Part shown: piece by piece, positions 8,748 to 17,452 of the stretch
How the letters are laid out: every line of letters begins with the position of its first letter
Numbering within the stretch: the first letter of the stretch is position 1
DNA from: DASXUX01 sp036504595
GTDB taxonomy: Bacteria; Planctomycetota; SZUA-567; H5-PLA8
Length of the DNA: 64,000 bases
Direction of reading: 5' to 3'
Assembly: GCA_036504595.1 (NCBI GenBank)
Contig: DASXUX010000010.1
Coordinates: 310,001 to 374,000, forward strand
Translations under genes and position numbers: made by a program
Notes under the pieces: generated by a model
Told to the model about the DNA's origin: nothing
What the model saw: only the letters and a program-made list of their open reading frames with translations
Databases searched by the model: none

Positions 8748-10271
8748 ATGAACCACGTTCCCGATCCCTGCATCTTCGTACTCTTCGGCGCGACCGGCGA
8801 TTTGACCCGCCGCAAGCTCATGCCTGCCCTCTACAACCTGCACCGCGACAAGCTGCTGCCGGAGCGCTTTGCCGTCTGCGCTTACGCTCGGAAGCCAAAG
8901 ACCGACGAGGCCATTCGCCAGGAAATGCGAGAGCACGTCACCCAGTACTCCCGCCGCGCGCCCGACGCCGACTGGGACGCTCTCGCGAGCCGCATCTTCT
9001 ACGTGCAAGGAGAGTTCAACGACGATCAGGGGTATGTGCGCCTCAAGGAGCGCCTCGAACAGCTCGACAAGGAACTCGGCACCGGCGGCAACCGCGTCTT
9101 CTATTTCGCAGTCGATTCAGAATTTTTCGTTGAAATCACGGGGCGCCTCGCGAAGAACGGTCTGCTCGTCCATTCACGCATCCGCCATCAACCACAAACA
9201 CGGGACGATCACCCGCGCGGTTGGACGCGCGTCGTCCTTGAGAAACCGATTGGCCACAATCTGCATTCCGCGCGGGAACTGCTTTCGAACATCGCGCAGC
9301 ACGCCGCCGAAGACCAGGTGTACCGCATCGATCATTATCTGGGCAAAGAGACCGTTCAGAACATCCTCGCCCTGCGCTTCGGCAACTGCATCTTCGAACC
9401 TCTCTGGAATCGCGGGTATGTCGATCACGTGCAGATCACTGTCGCTGAAGATGGCGGCGTCGGCTCGCGAGCCCCCTACTACGAATCCGCCGGCGCGCTG
9501 CGCGACGTCGTGCAAAACCACATGCTCCAACTCCTGTGCCTGGTCGCGATGGAATCCCCCGGCACGATGCGTGCCGACGACATCCGCAATGAAAAAGTCA
9601 AAGTCCTCCGCAACCTGCGCCCGATGAGCATCCCGCAGGTCGCGCAAAACACCGTGCGCGGCCAGTATGGCCCCAGCGCCGGCGGAAAGCTGCCGGGCTA
9701 CCGGCAGGAGCGCGATGTAGATCCGCAGTCGAACACTGAAACGTTCGTCGCGTTGCGCTGCTACGTGGACACCTGGCGCTTCGCCGGCGTACCCTTCTTG
9801 TTGCGCACCGGCAAGCGCCTGCCGCGCCGAACCACGCAGATCTCCATCCATTTCCGCGTCCCGCCGCTGCAACTGTTCGAAGACGCTCCCATGCTCGCCA
9901 CCTGCGTGGGCAACGTGCTGCGCATCGACATTCAACCGGAAGAAGGCGTGAGCATGGACCTCGCCGCCAAGATTCCCGGCGCCGGCATGCGTTTGCAGAC
10001 CGTTTCGATGGATTTCGATTACGCCCGCGCCTTCAAACGTCAAACGCCCGAAGCCTACGAACGTTTGCTGCTGGATGCGATGAGCGGTGATGCCACGCTT
10101 TTCACGCGCGACGACGAAGTCATTGCGCAGTGGGAGTTCATCAGTCCGATTCTGGATGCATGGGCCGCGCTTCCCACGCCGCGCTTCCCCAACTATCCCG
10201 CCGAAACGTGGGGCCCCGACGACGCGCTGCGCCTCGTACCGCCCTGCGCCCAAGGGTGGCACCTGCGTTAA
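8748..10271 (+). CDS. zwf: Glucose-6-phosphate 1-dehydrogenase
   Basis: 507 residues, usual family length. It oxidises glucose 6-phosphate to 6-phosphogluconolactone with NADP+ and is the entry enzyme of the oxidative pentose phosphate pathway. FGATGDLTRRKLMPALYNL is the nucleotide-binding start. RIDHYLGKETVQNILALRF contains the substrate-binding and catalytic Asp-His and Lys. VVLEKPIGHNL is the conserved EKP segment. Residues 138-160 (HSRIRHQPQTRDDHPRGWT) are somewhat unlike the family and rich in His/Arg. No 6-phosphogluconolactonase or Gnd gene is adjacent. Confidence 0.95.
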   Translation: MNHVPDPCIFVLFGATGDLTRRKLMPALYNLHRDKLLPERFAVCAYARKPKTDEAIRQEMREHVTQYSRRAPDADWDALASRIFYVQGEFNDDQGYVRLKERLEQLDKELGTGGNRVFYFAVDSEFFVEITGRLAKNGLLVHSRIRHQPQTRDDHPRGWTRVVLEKPIGHNLHSARELLSNIAQHAAEDQVYRIDHYLGKETVQNILALRFGNCIFEPLWNRGYVDHVQITVAEDGGVGSRAPYYESAGALRDVVQNHMLQLLCLVAMESPGTMRADDIRNEKVKVLRNLRPMSIPQVAQNTVRGQYGPSAGGKLPGYRQERDVDPQSNTETFVALRCYVDTWRFAGVPFLLRTGKRLPRRTTQISIHFRVPPLQLFEDAPMLATCVGNVLRIDIQPEEGVSMDLAAKIPGAGMRLQTVSMDFDYARAFKRQTPEAYERLLLDAMSGDATLFTRDDEVIAQWEFISPILDAWAALPTPRFPNYPAETWGPDDALRLVPPCAQGWHLR

Positions 10272-10337
10272 TTGCAGATTTCGGATTGCGGATTGCGGAT
10301 TGAAGTGTTGCGCTAAGGCTATCCTGAAACGGATGAT

Positions 10338-10444
10338 GGTGCCACTGGCTCAGCCGGCCGTCTGTTTGGCCGGGTTAGCCAGTGCTTTGGCGAGATCGCA
10401 CTGGCAAGCGCCCGCAAACGGACGCGGGCGCGTGCCAGTGGCAC
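10338..10444. repeat. Paired hairpin element, CACTGGC subfamily
   Basis: The element is bounded by GGTGCCACTGGC and its exact reverse complement GCCAGTGGCACC. Inside are two hairpins in opposite orientation. The first (10343-10384) has outer arm CACTGGC, a GC-rich inner stem and loop GTCTGTTT. The second (10399-10440) has outer arm CACTGGCA, inner stem GCGCCCGC with GCGGGCGC, and loop AAACGGAC. It sits between convergent zwf and batE and may serve as a bidirectional terminator. The remaining gap holds only GAACTCTGAATTC-type repeats. Confidence 0.85.
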
Positions 10445-10506
10445 CAATTTTCGCAGCGGAATTCAGAGTTGCTGTATGGATAGCGATGGAACTCTGAACT
10501 CTGAAT

Positions 10507-11271
10507 TCATTCAGCGATGGCTTCTCGGCGCAACCATCCGTCGCCAATGCCTTCGAAGTGGCCGAAGACCCACGGGCCGCTGCGATCGATAATCGTAAAT
10601 TCGGCGCCATCCTTCAGCGGCTTGTCGAAGGCGGGCTCGTAGTTGGTGCCCATGCCCTTGCGCGCTACGCTCTCCTGGACGACCACAGCTCGCCGCGCAT
10701 AATTCACTTCGCTATACGCAAGCGCGGCGTCGATGCTCAGCACGAGGGCGACCGCGACCAGCGCGCCGCTCGCCCAATACAGCCGTCCTCGCCGCAGCAG
10801 CAGCGCCAAACAGGCGAGAATCGCTCCCGAGCCGAACCAGGCGGCCACCAGCCAGAACTTTTCGGGGTAAGACAGCCACCCGCTCCAGAACAGCACGTTC
10901 TTCCACCAGGGCGTTGCGGATTCCGGCAGATGCCCGGGCGCCTCCATCAACGCCTGCCGCAGATTTGCATCAAGATACGCATCGCGCGGCCGGAACAGCT
11001 TCGCTTTTCGATACGCCGCAATTGCGTACCCATACTGACCCGCGCGCATGTGCGCGTTGCCAAGGTTGTAGTACACGGCGCCGTTCTGATATCCGTCCTG
11101 CAGCAATCCTTCCAGCAGCGCCGCGGAGTCTTTGTAGTCCTGCACGCCCTTTGCATTGTCGAATTTTTCAAGCGCCTGAACAAAAACGCGTTCGCGCGAC
11201 CCCGCTTCGCCCGCGCTCGCGCAAGCAAAACTGAACAACACAAAAGCTGCCAATCCAGCCAACCGCTTCAT
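10507..11271 (-). CDS. batE: BatE-like TPR and SH3-domain membrane protein
   Basis: 254 residues, last gene of the Bat operon. An N-terminal signal or anchor (MKRLAGLAAFVLFSFACASA) is followed by TPR repeats (residues about 40-95, YYNLGNAHMRAGQYGYAIAAYRKA), two membrane segments (WLVAAWFGSGAILACLALLL and the VALVLSIDAALAY region), and a C-terminal bacterial SH3 fold (residues about 190-250, VVVQESVARKGMGTNYEP). The ATG at 11271 overlaps the TGA of batD as ATGA, so translation is probably coupled. Bat proteins form an inner-membrane/periplasmic complex tied to oxygen tolerance in Bacteroides. The exact role of BatE is unknown. Confidence 0.8.
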   Translation of the reverse strand: MKRLAGLAAFVLFSFACASAGEAGSRERVFVQALEKFDNAKGVQDYKDSAALLEGLLQDGYQNGAVYYNLGNAHMRAGQYGYAIAAYRKAKLFRPRDAYLDANLRQALMEAPGHLPESATPWWKNVLFWSGWLSYPEKFWLVAAWFGSGAILACLALLLRRGRLYWASGALVAVALVLSIDAALAYSEVNYARRAVVVQESVARKGMGTNYEPAFDKPLKDGAEFTIIDRSGPWVFGHFEGIGDGWLRREAIAE

Positions 11272-13217
11272 TTCACGCCATCCAATTCGCGATACAGCGC
11301 CGGCACGCATTCCTGCGCCGTCGCGATCAGGCCTGCGATGTTCAGCCCCGCCGTCGATCCGTACGCGGCGGCCTCAACCGTTTCGAGCACCTTCACCGAG
11401 CGCCCTCGAACGTCTTCGCTCACAGAGCACGCCGCCAGAAGCTGCGCCGCTTCGTGAGCGGTCATGCCTTCCGCCGCCGTGTTGCGCATGTCGGCGATGA
11501 GACCCGCGATGGCTGCGCGCACGTTCTTCAGCGCCTCTTCGCCCTTGTCGCGGTCCAGCGCGGCCTTCGCGTCCCGCAACCGATGCTCCGCATCGCGCCG
11601 AGCGTGCTGCCGGCGCTGCCAAGCCGAATCGTTCGCCCGCCGACGCCAACCGGTCACCACCAATGCCAGGCACACGAAGAACAGCCACGGCGCCGCAGCC
11701 GCAAACCCCACAAACCATACGCTGACGCGCTGGTTGCCCAGTTCCGCCAGATCGTTGATGTTTTGAAAAATTCCCTGGGCTCGCGACTTGATATCGGTGT
11801 TATGGTCGCCGTTCAGCCGCCCCACGATCTCGCCGGTCGCCAGAGTCGCCGCTTGCGTGACGTTCAGCGCGATCGGACGTGTCGTCAGTTCCGTGAACTT
11901 CTCCGCCGCCGGATCGAACAGGCTCACCGTCAAAGCCGGAAGGCTCACGCCCTGCTTCTTCGGACGCAGTCCATAGTTGAAGCGCTTGATGTCGCCCTTC
12001 GTCTCGCCCGTGGGGGCCTTGTCCATGATCTCGAAATCTTCAGCGATGCGCGGATTGGCCGTCAGGTCCGGCGCGCCGATCAGATCCAGCGAGCCGCTGC
12101 CGGGGAGGCGCACGAACTCCAGCCGCAGCGTCAACGGATCGCCGACACGCAACGCGGCCGGCGTGGCAGTAGCATTCAACTGGTACGTGCCGATCCCGCC
12201 GCAGAACGTCTCGGGTCTCTGTGCCGGCACCTCGCGCACTTCCAGAGTCTGCACTGGCGCCACTACCACCAGCCGCCGCCCCGTATAGCCCCGCGCGGAG
12301 CCGCCGTTCACGAACTGGCCTTTGATCAACGCCGGGCCGAACTTCCTCACGCCGGCCTTTTCCGGAATGAACGTGCGCTTCAATTCATAGACGAAATACT
12401 CGACCGGCTGCCCGTCCAGGCCATTGCGCTTCTCGCGCCCCGACTGCAGGTTCAGCGGCGTCGCGCGCTGATCAAAGACGCTATCGAAATCTTCGAAAGG
12501 ATTTCCCCCGCCGCCGCGCTGAATGCGCAGGTTGTTGAGCGTAAATCCGACGCGATTGCCCACGACGTAGGGGCGCAGCCATTCGCGAGCGTCCTTTTCC
12601 GCCGTCAGCCCCTCGGGCGCATCCATCCAGTTCAGCTCAATGTTCGGCAACTGGCGTTGCAGCGGAGTCAAGGGATCGCGGTTGGGAATATCCGGGAGCG
12701 GCTTGACCAGAATGCGAAGCGTCACGTCGAACGGTTGCGTCGGGTACACGCGCGGCTTGCTGACAAGAAGCTCCGCGATCACCAGATCCTGCTTCTCCGG
12801 CGCGAGCACTTTCAGCGTGCCTGATTGTCCGGTCAGTTTCTGGCCGTCTGCATTGACGATGGGCGCGGGCACCGCAAGAGTTCCGGCTCGTTTCGGCGTG
12901 AGCTTGCAGCCGAACAGGTAGGTGACCTGCTGCGTCATTCTGCCGTTGAAGACCGAAACCTGGCTGCGCGTCTGCGGCGGCGAAACCTGGCAGTCGAAGT
13001 CCGCCGCAAACCCCGACAGGTCGAGCGAGGGCACACCTTTCGTATTCTGCACCTGCACGTAATAATCGACGCTTTCACCCTCAAAGATTTCGTTTACGCC
13101 GTTCGCGCCGATCTGCACCTGCACGTCCGCGGCACCGGTGGACGCAGCGGCCGAGAGCAGCATCAATACAAACAGACACGCCGAACCGTAGTGCGGCCGC
13201 CTCGCAGCCGCGCGCAC
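11268..13217 (-). CDS. batD: BatD-like oxygen-tolerance protein
   Basis: 649 residues from GTG 13217. MRAAARRPHYGSACLFVLML then gives a signal peptide ending near STGA. The large periplasmic part contains repeated Ig-like BatD modules (ADVQVQIGANGVNEIFEGES, then QDLVIAELLVSKPRVYPTQPF). A C-terminal membrane segment (WFVGFAAAAPWLFFVCLALVV) follows, then a cytoplasmic helical tail (LRDAKAALDRDKGEEALKNV). The frame is open further upstream to an ATG at 13358, immediately after the batBC stop, but those extra codons consist of three kinds of repeat, so GTG 13217 is more likely. ATG 13358 remains possible. Overlaps batE by ATGA. Confidence 0.78.
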   Translation of the reverse strand: MRAAARRPHYGSACLFVLMLLSAAASTGAADVQVQIGANGVNEIFEGESVDYYVQVQNTKGVPSLDLSGFAADFDCQVSPPQTRSQVSVFNGRMTQQVTYLFGCKLTPKRAGTLAVPAPIVNADGQKLTGQSGTLKVLAPEKQDLVIAELLVSKPRVYPTQPFDVTLRILVKPLPDIPNRDPLTPLQRQLPNIELNWMDAPEGLTAEKDAREWLRPYVVGNRVGFTLNNLRIQRGGGGNPFEDFDSVFDQRATPLNLQSGREKRNGLDGQPVEYFVYELKRTFIPEKAGVRKFGPALIKGQFVNGGSARGYTGRRLVVVAPVQTLEVREVPAQRPETFCGGIGTYQLNATATPAALRVGDPLTLRLEFVRLPGSGSLDLIGAPDLTANPRIAEDFEIMDKAPTGETKGDIKRFNYGLRPKKQGVSLPALTVSLFDPAAEKFTELTTRPIALNVTQAATLATGEIVGRLNGDHNTDIKSRAQGIFQNINDLAELGNQRVSVWFVGFAAAAPWLFFVCLALVVTGWRRRANDSAWQRRQHARRDAEHRLRDAKAALDRDKGEEALKNVRAAIAGLIADMRNTAAEGMTAHEAAQLLAACSVSEDVRGRSVKVLETVEAAAYGSTAGLNIAGLIATAQECVPALYRELDGVK

Positions 13218-13233
13218 GTGCGCCGGCGCGCTG

Positions 13234-13293
13234 ACGGCCGGCACGGAGGCCGGCGCTACCCGGTTGACGGCCGGCACGGAGGCCGGCGCTACC
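13234..13293. repeat. Two tandem GCCGGC elements upstream of or within batD N-terminus
   Basis: The 27-base unit beginning ACGGCCGGCACGGAGGC occurs at 13234-13260 and 13267-13293. Read on the minus strand each gives VAPASVPAV. A CCCTCGCGGGGGAGAGGGG palindrome (about 13294-13312) and a GCGGGCAAGATGCCCGC palindrome (about 13322-13338) follow immediately, so three repeat families are stacked in 105 bases. Confidence 0.85.
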
Positions 13294-13358
13294 CCTCGCG
13301 GGGGAGAGGGGAACCGGGGCAGCGGGCAAGATGCCCGCACTACACTACGCTGGCGCAT

Positions 13359-16259
13359 TTACCAATCCTTGTCCACCGGCTGCCGGCCATACATTTTGGC
13401 CTGCATTTTCTGGTCGCGGTCGCGCTTCTCTTTCTCGCGCTCGCGGACCTTTCGCAGAACTTCTTCGATCATATCCTTGGACATCTCTTTTTTCTCTTGC
13501 TGCTGCTCTTTCTTTTCATCCTTCTTGTCTTCGTCCTTCTTGTCCTGATCCTTCTTCTCGTCTTTCTTATCCTGGTCTTTCTTGTCCTTGTCTTTGTCCT
13601 TATTCTGATCCTTGTTCTCGTTCTTGGGCTGAGCTTTCGCGATCTCATCGAGCAGTTTGCGCGCTTCTTCCGCGTCGGCAAACGCCGGCGCAAAACTCTT
13701 CGCGCGCAGAGACCGCGCGGCCGAGCCCATTTTATCCGCCGCTTTTGGCGCCAGTTCGATCGCCTTCTTGAAACCGTCTTTGATCTTCTCCGGATCGATC
13801 TGCTGCGGCCCTTGCGCCGCGCCCGGATTCTTGGGGTCGGGTTGCGGCTGCGGCGCGGGAGTTGGCGGCGGCGGGTTCGCTGGATTCTTATCTTTTTGCG
13901 CCTGCTGATCTTTCTCCTGCTGCTCCATTCGTTGCAGTTCGGCTTCGGCCTTCATCTTCAGCAGAGCGGTCCGGCGCAGCGTCTCGTCCTGACTTTCCGC
14001 CAGATCCGCCAGCCGCTCGGCGTCGAAGTGCTCGACCGGTGCACCGGCTGGCTTCTCCTTTTCCTCGTCCTTGGCCTTCTCTGGCGTTTTTGCTGGCGGC
14101 TCCTCTTGCTCGACCGTTTTCGAATCGCCTTTCTTTTCTGGCTCGGGCTTCTTTTCTTCCTTCGGCGGATTCGGATCGAGCAACCGCGCGATCGCCGTCT
14201 GCTCGGCCAGATCGCGTCCCAGCAGCGGCTGGAAAGGGATGATTGCTTCCCAAATCTTCTGCAGTTCGGCCGCCGCGGACTTCTGATCTTCGGCTGCCGG
14301 GGATGGCTCCCGCGCGCCCAGTTTCGTGATCGCCCCGCCCATTTTCTTGCCGGCTTCATCGGCCCAGCCATCCAGCAGAGCCAGCGCCTGCTCAAACTGC
14401 TTCGGGTCCACCTTGGGCTGAGGCGGCGGGTTGGGCTGGCCGGAAAGCGGCGACTGCGGCGGCGGCGTCAGGTCCGCCTTGATCTTGTCTTTCAGCGGCG
14501 GGATCTCTTCGGACAGTTCCTCCTGTGCCCGCTTGTGCTCCGCAAAAATGTCCAGCGGCGCCGCCGGTTCGAGTTCCTTCACGCCATAACGCAGCATCTT
14601 CTGGGTCTGGATCAGATAATCGAGGAACTCAGCGAGATTGCTTTCCTTGCGCCGTTTCTGCCGATCGAGTTCGCGCCAGCGGTCCTCGTAGTGCTTCAGC
14701 CACTGCCGCACCAGTTCAAGGTTGCGCCGCGCTTTGTCGTTCTGCGGATTCAAGTTCAGCGCCGTGCGGAACGCCGGCACGGCCTCCTTTAAGAGCTTCT
14801 TGCGAATCTCGTCGCGCTTTTCATTCGTCACGGTTTCCGGAGTCTCGCCGGCCGCGCTGCGAGCCTCCTCGGCTGACATCAGGCCCAGGTTATAGTGCGC
14901 CTCGGAAGCCAGCGCGCGGTCCTGAGCCTTTCCGGCCTCCGTCGCGGCCGCCAGATATTGATCGCCTGCGTTTTTTGTATCTCCCTTGCGGTGATACGTG
15001 CAGGCAAGATCGAACGCCACAATCGCCGCGTACTGCGCGGTGTTCTTTCCCGACTTCTCCGCCGCTTCGGCAAACTTCTCTTTCGCTTTGTCGAATTCAT
15101 CCTTCGAATACGCCGCCAAACCTTCCTTCACGGCTGCTCGAACGTCTGCGGCTTGCGCCGAACCAGGGATCAGCAACAGGAGGAGCGCTCCAGCCGTGGC
15201 GGCCGTCTTCGCGGCGCGCTTCTTGCCGTTCGCCGGAAGCTGGGCGAGCATCGACTTGCTCTGGGGCTCATACGGGAGAATCAGCAGATCGATCAACAGG
15301 CACAAGATAGCCGCCGCGAGGAAGATCTGGTATTGTTCCGAGAGCCGCATGCGCTTTTGTTCCTGTCCCTCCGCGCCGCGCCGGCCCTTCAGATAATGGT
15401 CGTACAGTTCGCCCAGATCATAGGATTTCGTCCCCGCTGGAACGTAAATGCCGCCCGTCTGCAAGGCGATGTCCTTCAACAGCGTGTTGTCGAGTTTGCT
15501 CCAAACCTGCTTTCCTTCGTACTCGATGAACGTCTTCGCGCCGCCTTTTTCCTCTGGCACTCGCGATCCTTGATCCGCATCGCCCAGGCCCACGGCGAAG
15601 ATCGTCACATGCTTCTCGGCCGCTGCGCTGGCCGCTTCTCTTGGATACGAGTTCTGATCGTCGCCATCGGTGATCAGCAGAACGGCCTGATCGCGTTCGG
15701 CTTCGGCCGGGAAAACTTCGAGGGCTTTGCGAATCGCGTCCCCAATCGCGGTCCCGCCCAACGGGGCGCTGCGCGGATCGGTTTCGTCCAGGATGTGCCG
15801 GAAGAAATCGTAGTCTGTCGTCAGCGGACATTTCACCGCGGCTTTGCCCGCAAACGCAATCAGCCCGACGCGCTCACCCTTGAGCCGGTTCAGCAGCGTG
15901 GAGACGTCGGCTTTCGCGCGGCCGAGGCGGCTCGGCGGCACGTCTTCGGAGAGCATGGACTTGGACACGTCGAGCAGCACGTACAGGTCGGCGCCGCGCG
16001 GCTTGACGGATTCGTAGTAGACGCCAAAGCGCGGCCCGGCCAGCGCCACGAGCATCAGGGCCAGCGCCATCGCCCACAACGCCGTCTTCGCCCAGAACCG
16101 CGCGCCCGATTGCACTGGCAAGAGCCGGGCCCACATGGAACTCGACACGAAGGCCTCCGCCGCGCGCCGTCGGCACGAGCGAGCATAGAGCGAGACGCTG
16201 AGCCAGACGGCGAGCAGCGGTAAGAGCAGGTATAGGGCTTCTCGGTGCGCCAGTTCCAT
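13359..16259 (-). CDS. BatB-BatC fusion: VWA domain protein with TPR and charged C-terminus
   Basis: 966 residues. Two membrane segments (about 7-25 and 57-77) precede a von Willebrand A domain (about 90-290) whose MIDAS motif DVSKS starts at Asp97, with TDGDD later. A membrane segment (IFLAAAILCLLIDLLIL) and a second hydrophobic stretch (GALLLLLIPGSAQA) that resembles a former BatC signal peptide follow. TPR repeats (about 375-560) come next, then a Pro/Lys/Glu-rich region ending in a low-complexity KDKDKKDQDKKDE tract and the conserved VLRKVREREKEKRDR helix of BatC. Elsewhere BatB and BatC are usually separate proteins, so this is a fusion. It lies between batA and batD in a seven-gene operon. 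Confidence 0.85.
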   Translation of the reverse strand: MELAHREALYLLLPLLAVWLSVSLYARSCRRRAAEAFVSSSMWARLLPVQSGARFWAKTALWAMALALMLVALAGPRFGVYYESVKPRGADLYVLLDVSKSMLSEDVPPSRLGRAKADVSTLLNRLKGERVGLIAFAGKAAVKCPLTTDYDFFRHILDETDPRSAPLGGTAIGDAIRKALEVFPAEAERDQAVLLITDGDDQNSYPREAASAAAEKHVTIFAVGLGDADQGSRVPEEKGGAKTFIEYEGKQVWSKLDNTLLKDIALQTGGIYVPAGTKSYDLGELYDHYLKGRRGAEGQEQKRMRLSEQYQIFLAAAILCLLIDLLILPYEPQSKSMLAQLPANGKKRAAKTAATAGALLLLLIPGSAQAADVRAAVKEGLAAYSKDEFDKAKEKFAEAAEKSGKNTAQYAAIVAFDLACTYHRKGDTKNAGDQYLAAATEAGKAQDRALASEAHYNLGLMSAEEARSAAGETPETVTNEKRDEIRKKLLKEAVPAFRTALNLNPQNDKARRNLELVRQWLKHYEDRWRELDRQKRRKESNLAEFLDYLIQTQKMLRYGVKELEPAAPLDIFAEHKRAQEELSEEIPPLKDKIKADLTPPPQSPLSGQPNPPPQPKVDPKQFEQALALLDGWADEAGKKMGGAITKLGAREPSPAAEDQKSAAAELQKIWEAIIPFQPLLGRDLAEQTAIARLLDPNPPKEEKKPEPEKKGDSKTVEQEEPPAKTPEKAKDEEKEKPAGAPVEHFDAERLADLAESQDETLRRTALLKMKAEAELQRMEQQEKDQQAQKDKNPANPPPPTPAPQPQPDPKNPGAAQGPQQIDPEKIKDGFKKAIELAPKAADKMGSAARSLRAKSFAPAFADAEEARKLLDEIAKAQPKNENKDQNKDKDKDKKDQDKKDEKKDQDKKDEDKKDEKKEQQQEKKEMSKDMIEEVLRKVREREKEKRDRDQKMQAKMYGRQPVDKDW

Positions 16260-16269
16260 TTCTCAACTC

Positions 16270-16366
16270 TCGGGGGTATGGGGCATGGGGCATGGGGTAT
16301 GGGTGCGGATCGCAGACATCACGAAGCCATCCCTATACCCCATACCCTGAACCCTATACCCTGCCT
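16270..16366. repeat. GGTATGGGG / CCCCATACC inverted repeats in batA-batB gap
   Basis: GGGGTATGGGGCATGGGGC-type repeats at about 16273-16306 face CCCTATACCCCATACCCTG-type repeats at about 16331-16362. They could fold into one long imperfect hairpin in the operon transcript. The same family recurs at 26163-26275 and 58432-58512. Confidence 0.7.
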
Positions 16367-17443
16367 TCAAGGCAGAGCCCTGAAGCGCGTCGCCATCAGA
16401 AAACTCACGCCCACAATCAACGCCAATCCCGGCACAATCAGCCACGCATACAGCTCCGTGAAGTCCGTGTACCGGCTTTCCTCGACCTTCGACTTCTCCA
16501 TCTTGTCGATCTCAGAATAAACTTTCAGCAAGCCTTCGGTGTCTTCGGCATGGAAGTACTTCCCGCCGGTAGTTTGAGCCATCTCCTTCAGCAGCGCTTC
16601 ATCGATTGGGAACACACGATCCTGCAGGACTGTCTGCCCGAACGCGTCCATCATCGGGAATGGAACGGGCCCGTCATGCCCGATTCCAATCGCGTAAATT
16701 TTGATGCCTTCAGCTTTCGCGATCTTCGCGGCCTCACGCGGATCGACCACGCCGGCGTTGTTATCGCCGTCCGTCAGCAGAATGATGACCTTGCTCTTCG
16801 CCTTGGTGCCGCGCAAACGGTCTACGGCGAGCGAGGTGCCATCGCCGATGGCGGTGTTCAGATCCTCCTGGAGCGTCTTCATATTCAGCACGTTGCCCTG
16901 GCGATCGAAGATCGGCTTCGGGATATCCAGCGTTTGAGCGATATCCGTCAGCGCGCCGTGATCCAGCGTCAGTGGGCACTTGCTGTCAGCGTATGTCGCG
17001 AACGCGACAAGACCCACCAAGTCGTCGTGACGGCCTGGAAGCTTCGCCGCTTTCGATCCCAGCACGAACTGCTTCACAACGTTGCGCACGACCGCCACGC
17101 GGCTGGCCGCCTTGCCGTCGATGGTGAAATCGCGCGCTTCCATCGACCCGGACAAGTCCAGCACCAGTTCGATGGCAATGCCTTCGGTGTTGATCCGCGA
17201 CTCGGACTTCCCCGCCCGCGGCCGAGCCAATCCCGTCACCAGCAGCAAAAGTCCCAGCGCATAGACGAACGGCAGCACTCTGCGCACGCGTTGAGCCGTG
17301 GTGACGGGCAGATTCTTCAGATCGGCGAGGCTGGAGAACAGCGCCGCCGGCCGCCGCCGAAACGCGTGCGCGTACCACACGCCGGCGATCACCAGCGGCG
17401 CGAGCGCGAACCACAACGGAGAATAGAATTCAAATGCGTCCAT
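16367..17443 (-). CDS. batA: BatA-like VWA domain membrane protein
   Basis: 358 residues. N-terminal membrane segments (LWFALAPLVIAGVWY and VYALGLLLLVTGLA) are followed by a von Willebrand A domain with MIDAS DLSGSM (Asp96) and TDGDNN, and a C-terminal membrane helix (LYAWLIVPGLALIVGVSFL). Topology is classic for BatA: the VWA domain faces the periplasm between membrane anchors. It lies downstream of the lipoprotein gene by nine bases and upstream of the batB-batC fusion. Confidence 0.87.
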   Translation of the reverse strand: MDAFEFYSPLWFALAPLVIAGVWYAHAFRRRPAALFSSLADLKNLPVTTAQRVRRVLPFVYALGLLLLVTGLARPRAGKSESRINTEGIAIELVLDLSGSMEARDFTIDGKAASRVAVVRNVVKQFVLGSKAAKLPGRHDDLVGLVAFATYADSKCPLTLDHGALTDIAQTLDIPKPIFDRQGNVLNMKTLQEDLNTAIGDGTSLAVDRLRGTKAKSKVIILLTDGDNNAGVVDPREAAKIAKAEGIKIYAIGIGHDGPVPFPMMDAFGQTVLQDRVFPIDEALLKEMAQTTGGKYFHAEDTEGLLKVYSEIDKMEKSKVEESRYTDFTELYAWLIVPGLALIVGVSFLMATRFRALP

Positions 17444-17452
17444 GCTGACAGA

